The notes: generated by a model not told the origin, from the letters alone. DNA of 44,656 bases from Sedimenticola sp. (GCA_027068795.1 JAMOMB010000059.1:1-44656); one strand, 5' to 3'. Counted from the stretch's first letter, positions 26,132-36,115 are shown. Numbers and translations are program-made.

Positions 26132-26368
26132 ATGACCACGACGCACACCAAAATCTTCAAGAGCAACCGCAGCCAGGCGGTTCGACTGCCAAAAAATGTC
26201 GCACTACCGGATTCGATCGTGGAAGTCGAAATCGTCGCCATCGGCAACAAGCGCATCATCACCCCAGCCGGGGGTTCCTGGGACGACTGGTTCGATGGCC
26301 CGGCGGTCAGCAATGACTTCATGACTGAACGGGATCAGCCAGGCGACCAGGAGCGCGAGCAGTTCTGA
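26132..26368 (+). CDS. vapB: VapB-type antitoxin (AbrB/SpoVT-like DNA-binding fold)
   Basis: The 78-aa protein begins with a swapped-hairpin AbrB-like domain (AKIF-type start TKIFKSNRSQAVRLPKNVALP, then VEIVAIGNKRIITPAG), the VagC/VapB pattern that binds the operator. The C-terminal SWDDWFDGP and an acidic tail should wrap around the toxin and block its active site. It overlaps vapC by one base, so production of both is coupled. The upstream dyad and tandem repeat fit self-repression. Confidence 0.88.
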   Translation: MTTTHTKIFKSNRSQAVRLPKNVALPDSIVEVEIVAIGNKRIITPAGGSWDDWFDGPAVSNDFMTERDQPGDQEREQF

Positions 26369-26781
26369 TGCTGAAATACTTGCTGGACACGAATATTGTC
26401 GTTTACACCATCAAGAACCGCCCTCAGGAAGTTCGAGAGACCTTCAAACGCCATGCAGAGCAAATGTGCATTTCATCCATCACTTGGGGGGAGCTGGTCT
26501 ATGGCGCCGAGCATTCGTCCCGGCCAGAAGAAAACCTGGACGTCATCGAAAGCTTCGTCGCTCGACTGGAAGTACTGCCCTTTGACCTGGATGATGCCAG
26601 TCATTTCGGACAGATCCGCGCTGAATTGAGAAAAAGCGGGAACCCCATTGGGCCATATGACATGATGATTGCGGGCCATGCCAGGGCACGCGGGTTGATC
26701 CTGGTAACCAATAATACAAAGGAATTTGTCCGCGTCGATGGCTTGCGACTGGCCAACTGGACATCATCAACAACCAGCTAG
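26368..26781 (+). CDS. vapC: VapC-type PIN-domain ribonuclease toxin
   Basis: The 137-aa PIN-domain protein carries the acidic residues for Mg2+-dependent RNA cleavage: aspartate in LLDTNIVVY, glutamate in ITWGELVYGAEH, aspartate in PYDMMIAGHAR, with VTNNTKEF near the end. VapC toxins of this group cleave initiator tRNA in enteric bacteria; the target here is not shown. It follows vapB by a one-base overlap and stands at the edge between the conserved proline/PLP genes and the polysaccharide locus. Confidence 0.92.
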   Translation: MLKYLLDTNIVVYTIKNRPQEVRETFKRHAEQMCISSITWGELVYGAEHSSRPEENLDVIESFVARLEVLPFDLDDASHFGQIRAELRKSGNPIGPYDMMIAGHARARGLILVTNNTKEFVRVDGLRLANWTSSTTS

Positions 26782-26871
26782 GTTAGCCAACCATATCTCC
26801 CATGACACTTCGCTCACAAATCCATGTAAAATGCCCCTTCCGTTTCTACCCACCAACGCTGACGAATCAAC

Positions 26872-28251
26872 ATGAAAGAAAATCAGCCAGTCCCCGTATA
26901 CCCTGTGCAGTACATCCCCAATACGGATGACGAAATCAGTTTGGTGGATATCTGGCTGACCTTCAGAAAGCACCGCAAGCTTTTCCTCAAAGTCGCCGCC
27001 GGCGTAACGCTCCTGGGACTGGCCGTTGCATTGCTCATGCCCAAATCCTATGACCTGCGCACCTCCATCGAAATCGGCACTGCCGTCCGCGGCGACAACC
27101 CAACACCCATCGAAGCCCCGGAAACCGTCAAGGCGAAGCTGGAAAACTCGCTCATACCCATGGTGATACACCATTTGCACAAGGAAGAAGATGAGCCGGA
27201 AGACTACAAGATCAGCACCAGTATTCCCAAGAAAAGCTCGCTCATTGTACTGACCAGCAAGACCCCCCTCGACACGGCGGATCAGTACAAGAACCTGCAT
27301 AACCGGGTCGTCACTGCCCTGACCCGGGATCATGCCCGAATCATCAATGTACTGAAAAAGAACCTGCAAACCGAGCTGGCCCTGGCGCGCATTATTCTGG
27401 ATGAAATGATAGACCCGGCCACCCTGGCGGCGCTGATCAAGGAGCAGGAAAAAACCTTGGAAGAAGCCCAGGCGAATCTGGATGCACTCAGCAATCCTGA
27501 AATATTTGGCGTACAGATCAAGGCCGCGGAAAACAATATTCAAAGTGAAAAAAACAAACTCGCCTCCCTGAAAGACCAAGCGATCATCCTCAACGAGAAA
27601 CTCAAGAAGATCGATACCAACCAGGATTTGATCAAGGGACAAATCCAGGAACTCGAAACACAAATCAGGGAATCCATAAATCTGCAGAGAAACGCCGCCC
27701 AGGACGTAAAAACCGAAACCCAGGCCATGGCGCAACTCATGATCGACAGTGAAATCCAGCAGAACAGAAAATGGCTGGCGCAACTGAAAGAACGCCTGTT
27801 TATCACCCTGGAAAACGACAAGGCGGCGATCCAGAAATCACTGGAAGACAACAAGCGCGCCCAGGAGCTGCAACAGGAACGCATTGCCGAGGCAGAAGCC
27901 GGACTCAAGGAACTCACCGGCAGCAATATTCTGGAGCAAAACAAGCTCAAGGCAGTCATCGCAGAAAGCGAAGCCACCATTCAAAAGCTGGCCAACGATC
28001 AGAAACGCAGTATCGCCACCCAGCAGGAAACCATTGGCGAACTGCAAGGAAAGCTGGACAACTTTGTGGAAACCCGTGCGGTGGTAGAACCGCTGCTTTC
28101 CACCAAACCAACATCCACCCCCAAGCGCGTCATCCTGCTCATTGCAATATTCCTGGGCGTCATACTGGGCATTGTGGCGGTATTTATTGCGGAACTGCGT
28201 GAAAAGGTGCGCAAGAATTTGCTTGAGAATGGCAAGCCGGATCTGGCTTAA
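26872..28251 (+). CDS. Wzz/GumC-like polysaccharide chain-length protein with long coiled coil
   Basis: The 459-aa inner-membrane protein has the polysaccharide co-polymerase layout. A Wzz-type N terminus (EISLVDIWLTFRKHRKL) leads into a first membrane helix at about 37-56. A long periplasmic helical region follows, with coiled-coil sequence from about 190 to 400. A proline-containing PTSTPKR motif precedes the second membrane helix (LLIAIFLGVILGIVAVFIA) near the C terminus. Such proteins set chain length with a Wzy polymerase. No kinase domain is fused, so it is not a BY-kinase form. It stands before the convergent initiating transferase gene. The N-terminal periplasmic part is only weakly Wzz-like. 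Confidence 0.8.
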   Translation: MKENQPVPVYPVQYIPNTDDEISLVDIWLTFRKHRKLFLKVAAGVTLLGLAVALLMPKSYDLRTSIEIGTAVRGDNPTPIEAPETVKAKLENSLIPMVIHHLHKEEDEPEDYKISTSIPKKSSLIVLTSKTPLDTADQYKNLHNRVVTALTRDHARIINVLKKNLQTELALARIILDEMIDPATLAALIKEQEKTLEEAQANLDALSNPEIFGVQIKAAENNIQSEKNKLASLKDQAIILNEKLKKIDTNQDLIKGQIQELETQIRESINLQRNAAQDVKTETQAMAQLMIDSEIQQNRKWLAQLKERLFITLENDKAAIQKSLEDNKRAQELQQERIAEAEAGLKELTGSNILEQNKLKAVIAESEATIQKLANDQKRSIATQQETIGELQGKLDNFVETRAVVEPLLSTKPTSTPKRVILLIAIFLGVILGIVAVFIAELREKVRKNLLENGKPDLA

Positions 28252-28274
28252 TTTGCGGGGTTGCCCTCCTGAGG

Positions 28275-28290
28275 TCCGGCATACGCCGGA
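28275..28290. repeat. REP-like palindrome, copy 2
   Basis: TCCGGC-ATAC-GCCGGA is a perfect 6-bp inverted repeat with a 4-nt loop, followed by ACGACGC. It lies between the convergent Wzz-like and WcaJ-like genes, 24 nt after the Wzz-like stop, so it could also help terminate transcription. A looser hairpin (TTCATTCCG..CCGGATGAA with a bulge, about 28371-28392) lies further on. The rest of the 183-bp gap shows nothing I recognise. Confidence 0.55.
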
Positions 28291-28434
28291 ACGACGCAAG
28301 CGGACATGTTCATGCTAGAACCTGTTCTTCACCCAACGGCGTTAGTCTTCGTTCCTGTAGTGTCATTACCTTCATTCCGCCTCGCCGGATGAAAAAAGTC
28401 CCGGCGGCGCCTATTGGATTCGCATTAACAGACC

Positions 28435-29847
28435 CTAATATGCCTTCTTGTCTACAAACCCCCTGAATATGGTCAAAACAATGATTTTCAGATCCAGCCA
28501 CAATGACCAGTTTTCAATATAGTACAGGTCGTACTCCACCCGTTTTTCCATCTTGTCCAGGGTATCCGTCTCCCCGCGCCAGCCATTGATTTGCGCCCAG
28601 CCCGTAATTCCCGGCTTGACCCGATGGCGCTGCATGTATGCTTCCACCTGATCTTTATACAACTCATTGTGCGCCATTGCATGAGGACGGGGACCAACGA
28701 TGGACATCCGCCCCTGGAGTACGTTGAAAAACTGGGGCAGCTCATCCAGGCTGGTGCATCGCAAAAAAGCGCCAAAGCGCGTTACTCTGGGATCGTCCTT
28801 GGTTGCCTGGGTCACTTGCCCTTCCTTCTCCTGGTGTACTTTCATGGTGCGAAATTTGTAGACCTTGATGGGTTTTCCATCCCAGCCATGACGTTTTTGC
28901 TTGAACAACACCGGGCCGGGCGAACTGGCTTTGACCCCGACCGCAATCAAAACCATCAGCGGACTGATTAACAGCAGGATCAGCGCCGCCAACACCCGGT
29001 CCTCTATAGCCTTCAGCACACGGTTCGCCCCCTGCATGGGGGAAGAGCGAAGATCCAGCACAGGAACGCCGGCCACCTCTGTTACCGAATGGTTCAACAA
29101 GTGAAACCCGAAAATATCCGGCACCAGCCGAACATTCACCGTACTGTGGCGCAACATTTCCAATACCTCGCGCATCCGTTCTTCCGCGCGCAAGGGCAAT
29201 GCCAGCCAGATTTCATCAATATGTTTTTTTTCCCTTTCCAGCTGCTTGCATCCTTCTTCGCAGGAAATCACTGGCACGGATTCGATCATCTTGCCCTGCA
29301 ATTCCGGATTATCATCCCAAAAAGCCACCAGGTCATATCCGACCCAGGGGGCATCGTTGAGTTGCCGGGCGACATTTCTGCCCAGCTCCCCCGCCCCCAT
29401 GATGTAGATATGACGATGGTTCCAGCCGCGCTTGCGCATGAAATTGAACAGCAAGCGCACGGCGACCCGCACCAGCACCAGCCCAAGCCAGGCCAGAAGC
29501 ACCCAGATCACCGCCCAGTAGCGCGAATACAGGGCGCCACTTTTGAAACCAAAAGCCAACAACACCAGGATAAGAACCACCACGGCCCAGGCCAATGTCG
29601 TCTTCCAGATCTGCCGCCATAGCTCCTTGCCTCGCCAGGAATGATAGAGTTTGAATAAAGGCAGAATAATGGCGGAAAGCAAGGCGCCGACGACCAGCGC
29701 CAGCTCATAATAGTCATAAATTCGCAGATGCCCGAAGCGGAGGTAATAGGCCAGAAGCCCGGCGCCGATCACAATGCACAGATCCAGTATACGCGCCCCA
29801 AACGATATTACAGGCGAGTACTCCCTGATCAGCCCTTTTTTAAACAC
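28435..29847 (-). CDS. Undecaprenyl-phosphate sugar phosphotransferase (WcaJ/EpsE type)
   Basis: The enzyme moves a sugar-1-phosphate, usually glucose-1-phosphate, from a nucleotide sugar to undecaprenyl phosphate and so starts glycan repeat-unit synthesis at the inner membrane. The 470-aa protein has four membrane helices in the first 135 residues. A Rossmann-like domain ([18 protein letters not shown]) and a further membrane entry near 285 follow. The C-terminal bacterial sugar transferase domain shows [59 protein letters not shown] and [13 protein letters not shown]. The start is GTG, preceded by AGGAAA. It runs against the rest of the locus. The sugar it uses cannot be read from sequence. 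Confidence 0.93.
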   Translation of the reverse strand: MFKKGLIREYSPVISFGARILDLCIVIGAGLLAYYLRFGHLRIYDYYELALVVGALLSAIILPLFKLYHSWRGKELWRQIWKTTLAWAVVVLILVLLAFGFKSGALYSRYWAVIWVLLAWLGLVLVRVAVRLLFNFMRKRGWNHRHIYIMGAGELGRNVARQLNDAPWVGYDLVAFWDDNPELQGKMIESVPVISCEEGCKQLEREKKHIDEIWLALPLRAEERMREVLEMLRHSTVNVRLVPDIFGFHLLNHSVTEVAGVPVLDLRSSPMQGANRVLKAIEDRVLAALILLLISPLMVLIAVGVKASSPGPVLFKQKRHGWDGKPIKVYKFRTMKVHQEKEGQVTQATKDDPRVTRFGAFLRCTSLDELPQFFNVLQGRMSIVGPRPHAMAHNELYKDQVEAYMQRHRVKPGITGWAQINGWRGETDTLDKMEKRVEYDLYYIENWSLWLDLKIIVLTIFRGFVDKKAY

Positions 29848-30132
29848 AACGCTTTCCTATTTAAAACAAATGGTTAAGCCAAATCCAGATATCAATTCAG
29901 CGAACATCTTTTCTTTTCCCCGATACTCTGCATAAAGCTATCTACCGACCCAGATCATACATCCGGAACACCTGCTTTCGCATCCGGTGCATTTTACCAA
30001 TATTCGGCGCATTACTGCCTGATAGCGGGGAAATTTCTTTCTGCTAACTGTATATCCAGCCAATATATTTGATTAATACGCCATCATGGGGGTATATTTA
30101 TGCGTCTGCAGTAGACGGAGGGGAAACAACGC
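29848..30132. promoter_or_regulatory. Divergent regulatory region between the WcaJ-like and dynamin-like genes
   Basis: This 285-bp AT-richer stretch separates two divergently transcribed genes and must contain both promoters. I see no consensus promoter pair. A strong ribosome site (GGAGGGGAA, about 30117-30125) stands before the dynamin-like ATG, next to a short CGTCT-GCAGT-AGACG hairpin. Confidence 0.45.
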
Positions 30133-32103
30133 ATGGGGACAGGCAAACTACAGAGCCAGCTTCAGGGATTTGGCCGCTGGAAAATGCGGCAGCTGCATAC
30201 CATGGAACAACTGGAAGCCTGGCTCAAACAACAGGGGCTGTTTACTTCCCAGGCGCAAAAGGCGCTGCAACATGCCGACATCACCCTGCGGCAGGATCAT
30301 GTTACCGTCGCCGTCGTCGGCGAGTTTTCCCGTGGCAAGACAGAGCTGATCAATTCCCTGTTTTTCGGTGACCATAACTTCCGCCTGTTGCCAACCGATG
30401 CCGGCCGCACCACCATGTGTCCCACAGAGATTTTCCAGGATGACTGTGAAGAACCTTACCTCCGCCTTCTTCCTATCGAAACCCGTCTGGATGAAATCAG
30501 CCTGACCGACCTGCAAACCCAGCCAGAACGCTGGGAACACATTCCCCTGAATATTGAGGACAGCGAAGACCTTTACAACAAGCTACTGAAAATCAAGGAA
30601 AACAAAATGGTACCCCGCGACGCTGCCGAGCAAATGGGGCTTGCGGATATCAATGAAGCTGCCGGGGATCTTGATCGCCTGGTATCCATCCCTGCGTGGC
30701 GGCTGGCCCATCTCAACTACCGCCACCCGCTGCTTGCCCAGGGGCTGCGCATCCTGGATACTCCCGGGCTGAACGCTGTCAGCAGCGAACCGGAACTCAC
30801 CTACGAGATTTTGCCCAACGCCCAGGCGCGGCTGTTCGTGCTGGGCGCCGACACCGGCGTCACCCAATCTGATCTGGACATGTGGACACAGTTGGTGCGG
30901 CAGCCCGGCATAAAGCAAAAACTCGGGGTGATCGTGGTGCTGAACAAAACCGACACCCTGTGGGACGAATTGCGCACCGAACAGGAGGTACAGAACAGCA
31001 TTGAACGGCAATGCATGGAAGTGTCCCAAATCCTGGAAGTAAAGCACAAGCAGGTATTTGCCGTCTCCGCCCAAAAAGGCCTGTTGAGCCGGGTGAAAAA
31101 CGACGACAAACTGGAGCAGAAATCAGGAATCCCCCGCTTGGAAAAGCACCTGGCCGAGACCCTGATCCACAACCGCCAGGCGCTGATCGTTGAGCAATCC
31201 ACGGAGCTGGTCTGCAGCGCCCTGGACAACATCAAGGCACTGGTATCGTCCCGCCTCAAACGCATGGAAAAGCAGTCCAGCGAACTCAAAGACCTGAGCA
31301 CCAAAAGCGAAGCCGCCATCGACGGGCTGCTCAAGCAGGCCCAAACGGACAAGGCGCGCTATCAGGCCAGCATCAACGCCTACAAACAATCCCGCGCCGA
31401 CTTCACCGCCCACGGAAAAATCCTGCTCGATGCGCTCTCGCCCTCCGTGCTGGAGCACATCATCACCAAGGCGAAAAAACGCATGTCTGGCGCCTGGACC
31501 ACCATTGGCCTGAAGGAATCCATGCGGGAGCTGTTCGATGACATCAATCAGCAAATGGAGGCTGCCGGCAACCAGTCCCAGGAAATGCGGCGCCTCATTC
31601 GCACCATCTATCGCCGCTTTCAAACCCGCCACAACATGCGGCTGGGCGACCCCAAGATGCTCTCCCTGATCAGCCACCAGGTCGAACTCAACCTGATCTA
31701 TCAGGAAGCGGAAATCTACCGCAAAAGCCCCCGCACGGCATTGACGGAAAAGCATTTCGCCATCAAGCGCTACTTCCACACCGTTGTACGGCGCGTGGAA
31801 CAAACCTTCCGCAATGCCCACAATGACGCCAAGGACTGGCTGGAAACCGCCCTGGATCCACTGACAGCCCAGGTACACGAACACCGCAGCGTGCTCTCGC
31901 AGCAGCTCTCCGACCTGAAGCTGGCCGGACGCTCCCGCACCACCGTAAGACAACGCCTGGCGGCACTGAAAAAAGATACCGCACAGCAACAGATGCAGCT
32001 CAACACCTTGCAAAAAGTCATTTCCAGCCTCCGCAATACCGTACCCACCAGCGAGGAGGAACCCCGAAAAGCGGATGTGGTGGCAATCAAGAAAACCGCC
32101 TGA
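30133..32103 (+). CDS. Bacterial dynamin-like GTPase, orphan
   Basis: The 656-aa protein has a dynamin-type GTPase domain. The P-loop is GEFSRGKTELINSL (63-76), switch I threonines lie in GRTTMCPTEI, G3 is LDTPGLNAV (about 208-216) and G4 is LNKTD (about 271). Then comes a long helical part (ERMEKQSSELKDLSTKSE-like coiled coil and a C-terminal coiled coil ending in basic residues). No membrane helix is visible, so any membrane contact would be by a paddle or by partners. Bacterial dynamins remodel or seal membranes and sometimes occur in pairs or in defence and vesicle loci; no second dynamin gene is present. It lies between the initiating transferase and wecB. A specific role in glycan export is only a guess. 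Confidence 0.85.
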   Translation: MGTGKLQSQLQGFGRWKMRQLHTMEQLEAWLKQQGLFTSQAQKALQHADITLRQDHVTVAVVGEFSRGKTELINSLFFGDHNFRLLPTDAGRTTMCPTEIFQDDCEEPYLRLLPIETRLDEISLTDLQTQPERWEHIPLNIEDSEDLYNKLLKIKENKMVPRDAAEQMGLADINEAAGDLDRLVSIPAWRLAHLNYRHPLLAQGLRILDTPGLNAVSSEPELTYEILPNAQARLFVLGADTGVTQSDLDMWTQLVRQPGIKQKLGVIVVLNKTDTLWDELRTEQEVQNSIERQCMEVSQILEVKHKQVFAVSAQKGLLSRVKNDDKLEQKSGIPRLEKHLAETLIHNRQALIVEQSTELVCSALDNIKALVSSRLKRMEKQSSELKDLSTKSEAAIDGLLKQAQTDKARYQASINAYKQSRADFTAHGKILLDALSPSVLEHIITKAKKRMSGAWTTIGLKESMRELFDDINQQMEAAGNQSQEMRRLIRTIYRRFQTRHNMRLGDPKMLSLISHQVELNLIYQEAEIYRKSPRTALTEKHFAIKRYFHTVVRRVEQTFRNAHNDAKDWLETALDPLTAQVHEHRSVLSQQLSDLKLAGRSRTTVRQRLAALKKDTAQQQMQLNTLQKVISSLRNTVPTSEEEPRKADVVAIKKTA

Positions 32104-32320
32104 TACAAAATCAGGATGCTACGAACCACAGACAAAACCACACTGAAAAGCGCCCTGCGCCCCGATCCGCTACGGATCTGCATACGGATGGCATCCTGCT
32201 GAACAAGGCGGCCATCATAGGAACGACGCCCGGACAAAATAGAAGAGGAATATCAAGGACATGAAACCGGACTGGAAACAAACTACACAAAACCGGATTC
32301 AATCCTCCTCAATACCCGTC

Positions 32321-32340
32321 ATTCCGGCGGATGCCGGAAT
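32321..32340. repeat. REP-like palindrome, copy 3
   Basis: ATTCCGGC-GGAT-GCCGGAAT is a perfect 8-bp inverted repeat with a 4-nt loop, preceded by CGTC and followed by CCAT, the same design as copies 1 and 2. Confidence 0.65.
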
Positions 32341-32485
32341 CCATAACCCCATCTTTTTGGCCTTAACCATGTTCAGCAGGATTTTTTATACCTTGCTGCC
32401 CGCTAAAGCTCTCACCTAATCCAGGCGAACTTCCAAACAAACTCTCCTCAAAGAATCCCCCCGCCGATATCAGCCTGCAGATTCA

Positions 32486-32506
32486 TTGAATTCGCGTATA
32501 ATTCAA
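32486..32506 (+). promoter_or_regulatory. Promoter/operator candidate of wecB
   Basis: TATAAT (32497-32502) lies within a perfect dyad TTGAATT-N7-AATTCAA (32486-32492 and 32500-32506), 52 nt before the wecB ATG. The -35 position is weak. A repressor binding the dyad would block the -10 box. Confidence 0.45.
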
Positions 32507-32554
32507 CGGCCAATGTAGATGGAACCACACTAGCTGCAAACAACATCCTCTCAA

Positions 32555-33676
32555 ATGAATAAAGTCCTTATCATTTTCGGCACCCGCCCCGAAGCCATCA
32601 AAATGGCGCCTGTAATTAAAGCATTGCAGCAAACCAATAATATTGATGCTGAAGTCTGCGTCACCGCCCAACACCGTCAAATGCTGGATCAGGTACTTGA
32701 GCTATTTGAAATTACACCGGATTATGACCTAGATATTATGCAGACTGGGCAAGACCTGACCGATGTGACAACCAATGTACTACAAGGACTTAGAAAAGTA
32801 TTCCAACAGGCCAAGCCTGACAGGATACTGGTGCATGGCGATACAACTACCACATTTGCAGCATCCCTTGCTGCCTACTACCAGCGCATCCCCGTCGGTC
32901 ATGTAGAAGCAGGACTCAGGACAGGCGATATCTATTCTCCTTGGCCCGAGGAGATCAACCGCAGGTTGACTGGCGCAATCACCGACCTGCATTTTGCCCC
33001 CACAGAACAAGCACGGCAAAATTTGCTTGCTGAAAATGTATCTGATAAAAAGATCGTTGTTACAGGGAATACCGTCATTGATGCCCTTTTCGACGTTATT
33101 GAAAAAATCAACAGCACACCTACCCTAAAGAAAAAACTGGAACAGCAATTCTCATTTATTGATTCAAACAAGCGCTTGATTCTGGTTACCGGCCATCGCC
33201 GAGAAAACTTTGGTGATGGCTTCGAACAAATCTGCCAGGCGCTCAAAGCACTCAGCCAGCAGCCCGATGTGCAAATCGTTTACCCCGTACATCTCAACCC
33301 TAATGTTCAGGAACCCGTGTTTCGTTTTCTTAAAGACGCAGACAACATCTATTTGATCAAGCCTCTGGATTATCTACCATTTGTTTATCTCATGCAGCAA
33401 TCTTATCTTATCCTCACAGATTCTGGAGGAATACAGGAAGAAGCACCTTCTTTAGGAAAACCTGTGTTGGTAATGCGAAATACAACTGAAAGGCCGGAAG
33501 CTATTGATGCCGGAACAGTAATACTGGTGGGAACAGATCTTCATAAAATAACCCGTGAAGTAGGCAGGATTTTAACAAACCAGGGGGCATACAACGCAAT
33601 GTCTTGCACTCATAATCCTTACGGCAATGGAAAAGCCAGCCTCCATATACTACAGGCCTTGACCTCCACCTTTTAA
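32555..33676 (+). CDS. wecB: UDP-N-acetylglucosamine 2-epimerase (non-hydrolysing)
   Basis: WecB converts UDP-GlcNAc to UDP-ManNAc, a precursor of many capsules, O antigens and enterobacterial common antigen. The 373-aa cytoplasmic enzyme has a GT-B-like fold. Family motifs are [13 protein letters not shown] at the start, [52 protein letters not shown], and the nucleotide-binding [28 protein letters not shown]. It opens the AT-rich cassette. No wecC dehydrogenase follows in the window, so ManNAc itself may be used, which fits the WecG/TagA-type transferase at the right end. Confidence 0.96.
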   Translation: MNKVLIIFGTRPEAIKMAPVIKALQQTNNIDAEVCVTAQHRQMLDQVLELFEITPDYDLDIMQTGQDLTDVTTNVLQGLRKVFQQAKPDRILVHGDTTTTFAASLAAYYQRIPVGHVEAGLRTGDIYSPWPEEINRRLTGAITDLHFAPTEQARQNLLAENVSDKKIVVTGNTVIDALFDVIEKINSTPTLKKKLEQQFSFIDSNKRLILVTGHRRENFGDGFEQICQALKALSQQPDVQIVYPVHLNPNVQEPVFRFLKDADNIYLIKPLDYLPFVYLMQQSYLILTDSGGIQEEAPSLGKPVLVMRNTTERPEAIDAGTVILVGTDLHKITREVGRILTNQGAYNAMSCTHNPYGNGKASLHILQALTSTF

Positions 33677-33863
33677 AGAAGCCCTGATTCATTCATGAAC
33701 TCATATCTTGCACTCAATATTGTTGTGAGCTCTTTTACGAGAATTCACAAAACATACAAAACCCTATGGGGATTATGTGCAAAAAACATTCAACTAAACC
33801 TCTGGGTATTACTATAGTTGTTGATGATCACCACCATATTTTTTCTCAAGCAGATTAACTGAT

Positions 33864-35159
33864 ATGCCGATAAAAACCGGGCAAATGGCCACGCTGGCCG
33901 CACTATCTGTTTCAAATCTCCTCTTGAGTTTCTTGTTTCAGTGGTATGTCGTCACATTTATAGGTTCAGGGTGGCAAACAGACGCCTTGTTTGCAGCCAT
34001 GGTAGTGCCAAATCTTGTGTTGGCAGTAGTGAGCAGTTCTCTAACACATGTGCTCGTACCCGTGCTATCGAACCGGCACGGCAAGGCTTTTGAAGAAGAC
34101 GCATGGATGTACTTCTATCTTGTTGGATCATTTTTTATTGTTGCCTCAATACTGCTGGTTTTGTTTGATAGCATATGGCTACCACTCTTATTGCCTGGAT
34201 TTAGTAATGAAGAATTAAAACTAACCATCGATATTTTTAAAATACAGGTATTTAGTATTGTAGGAGCCTCACTGGTAGCAGTATTGGAGGCCGCGAGCCA
34301 TGCAAAACTCAAATTTTACAATATCGAGGTAATAAAAAATATTGTAGGTATAATCGCCTTCTTGGCATTGGTACTGACAATTGATGAGCACGGAATATAT
34401 GCCGCAGCACTTATATTTTCACTTCGCCCAATACTGTCAGTGCTTTTGTTGTTAAGACATCTAGGAAATTTTACACGCCCAAAGATTCAATGGGATGAAA
34501 TAAAGGCCGTATGGCACAAACTGAAGTATCTCATAGCAGGAACAACTTACTATAAAACCGACCCACTTTTGGATAGATTTCTGCTATCTATGGCAACAAC
34601 TGGCAGCATTACGCTGTATCACATGGTACAGCAAATTTATAGCGCTGGCAGTGCAATTATAAATCGCGCTATTGCTGCTCCCATGGTGCCAGTCCTGGCC
34701 CGTCACGCCGCCGCCGAAGATTGGAAAACATTTAGATCTGATTACTTAAAGCGGTTTGTTTTAATATCTACGTTTTCACTATGCATACTTGTATTGATCT
34801 ACTTTATAGGAGAGTTTTTTCTTGGCATTTTGTTTCATCATGGTAATTTTGATAAAAACTCCATAAATAAAATGTGGACATTGATGCTGGCATTGTCTGG
34901 CATATTTGTCGCAGGCTCTGCCGGGCAGATTCTTTCCAGCAGCTACTACGCATATGGAAACACCAAAACCCCTACCCATATTGGCATTTTAGGATACACT
35001 TTAGGCATAATACTGAAGTTTGTAGGCTTCTATTACTATAATGTAACCGGTGTTGCAGTTGCCGCAAGCACATATTATGTTTTTAATGCCATTTTTCTTT
35101 ATATATTCTTGGAAAAACAAATTGGTAAAAAAATTGCTGCTAAGGGGAAGCCTGCATAA
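33864..35159 (+). CDS. Polysaccharide flippase, MurJ/MviN-like (Wzx role)
   Basis: The 431-aa protein is a multi-spanning membrane protein of the MOP flippase superfamily with about 12 hydrophobic segments. The N-terminal part (GSGWQTDALFAAMVVPNLVLAVVSSSLTHVLVPVLSNR) follows the MviN/MurJ pattern of DA-F-A--iPN and p-l, as does LLPGFSNEE. It is shorter than a real MurJ (about 510 aa), and its place in the cassette points to Wzx-like flipping of an undecaprenyl-linked repeat unit. No ribosome site is evident before the ATG. A 187-nt gap separates it from wecB with no clear motif. It overlaps the next gene by one base. Confidence 0.83.
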   Translation: MPIKTGQMATLAALSVSNLLLSFLFQWYVVTFIGSGWQTDALFAAMVVPNLVLAVVSSSLTHVLVPVLSNRHGKAFEEDAWMYFYLVGSFFIVASILLVLFDSIWLPLLLPGFSNEELKLTIDIFKIQVFSIVGASLVAVLEAASHAKLKFYNIEVIKNIVGIIAFLALVLTIDEHGIYAAALIFSLRPILSVLLLLRHLGNFTRPKIQWDEIKAVWHKLKYLIAGTTYYKTDPLLDRFLLSMATTGSITLYHMVQQIYSAGSAIINRAIAAPMVPVLARHAAAEDWKTFRSDYLKRFVLISTFSLCILVLIYFIGEFFLGILFHHGNFDKNSINKMWTLMLALSGIFVAGSAGQILSSSYYAYGNTKTPTHIGILGYTLGIILKFVGFYYYNVTGVAVAASTYYVFNAIFLYIFLEKQIGKKIAAKGKPA

Positions 35160-36115
35160 TGGCTGATGCTTATTTTGAAAACATTGCGCTGGAAAGCATT
35201 CCATGCCCAAATGGCTGTGTGGAAGATGACAAACTTATCGTAAGCGGGTATGATTTGCTTTGCGGATTGCCAGGCGAATTCACTGTTGTGCAATGCAAAC
35301 AATGTGGTTTAATGAGAACCAACCCTCGTCCCACAGCGGCAACTATCGGCTACTACTACCCTGACAACTATGGTCCCTATGCAGGAACCAGAATCACGAA
35401 AAACGATAACTCCGGTATTGCTTTTACATGGAAAAAAAAGATAGACAGCATTCTTTCTACTAAAGGCGAGGCGCTGCCAAACACTCCCCCCGGAAACTTG
35501 CTTGAAGTAGGTTGTGCCTCAGGTAGCTTTCTCTACAAAATGGAGCAAATTGGATGGAATGTTGAGGGAATAGAGTTTTCTGAAAAAGCATCAGAGAACG
35601 CAAGATCACACGGCTATAAGGTTACAACAGGATCACTAGAATCAGCCCAAGAGCCCGACAAAAAATATGACCTAATTGTAGCTTGGATGGTAATTGAGCA
35701 CCTGCATGACCCGAAGGGCAGCCTAGAGAAGCTGAACAAATGGACAGAAAAAAATGGCTTTCTCGTATTTTCTATTCCAAATTCAAGCCGGTTGTTCATG
35801 AACAAATATAGCTATAATCTTCAATTGCCCACACACCTTTTTCACTTTACACCTGACACCATCACAGCATTGCTGAAAAAGACAGGCTGGCACACTGAAA
35901 GAATCATACACCAAGTCACCCTCAGCAGCTTGATGGCAAGTGCTGGATATTGGCTAAGGGAAACACGAGGGGAGAGCAAACTGAGCAGATGGCTGGTGGG
36001 ATATCCTACGAAAAGCAGAAAGCTGCATCTTTTATTTTATCCGCTAGCATATCTACTGGCAAAGTTTGGTCAAACAGGAAGAATGACCATTTGGGCAAGA
36101 AAAGCTGATGATTAA
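35159..36115 (+). CDS. Class I SAM-dependent methyltransferase with N-terminal Zn-ribbon-like segment
   Basis: The 318-aa protein starts with a cysteine-rich segment (CPNGC ... VQCKQCGLMRTNPRP) that probably binds zinc, common in polysaccharide and antibiotic-sugar methyltransferases. A Rossmann domain follows with the SAM loop LLEVGCASGSFLYKME and the acidic IEFSEKASENA. DLIVAWMVIEHLHDP and GFLVFSIPNSS come next. It probably methylates a sugar of the glycan in the cytoplasm. It overlaps the flippase gene by one base and the next glycosyltransferase gene by 8 nt, so the three are co-translated. The substrate is unknown. Confidence 0.88.
   Translation: MADAYFENIALESIPCPNGCVEDDKLIVSGYDLLCGLPGEFTVVQCKQCGLMRTNPRPTAATIGYYYPDNYGPYAGTRITKNDNSGIAFTWKKKIDSILSTKGEALPNTPPGNLLEVGCASGSFLYKMEQIGWNVEGIEFSEKASENARSHGYKVTTGSLESAQEPDKKYDLIVAWMVIEHLHDPKGSLEKLNKWTEKNGFLVFSIPNSSRLFMNKYSYNLQLPTHLFHFTPDTITALLKKTGWHTERIIHQVTLSSLMASAGYWLRETRGESKLSRWLVGYPTKSRKLHLLFYPLAYLLAKFGQTGRMTIWARKADD

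Larger units (their letters stand above)
32104..32554. other. 451-bp intergenic region before wecB
   Basis: No convincing ORF is present. It holds a short perfect hairpin (GATCCG-CTA-CGGATC, 32164-32178), the third REP-like palindrome (32321-32340), and a dyad around a TATAAT box (32486-32506). Base composition falls across it, from the GC-rich left part to the AT-rich right part. I looked for a GGCGGTAG (ops/RfaH) element, usual before O-antigen clusters, and found none. Confidence 0.55.

Noticed and set aside
32104-32554. JUMPstart/ops (GGCGGTAG) element before the glycan cassette
   Set aside because: I scanned this gap and the gap before the Wzz-like gene by eye and found no match.
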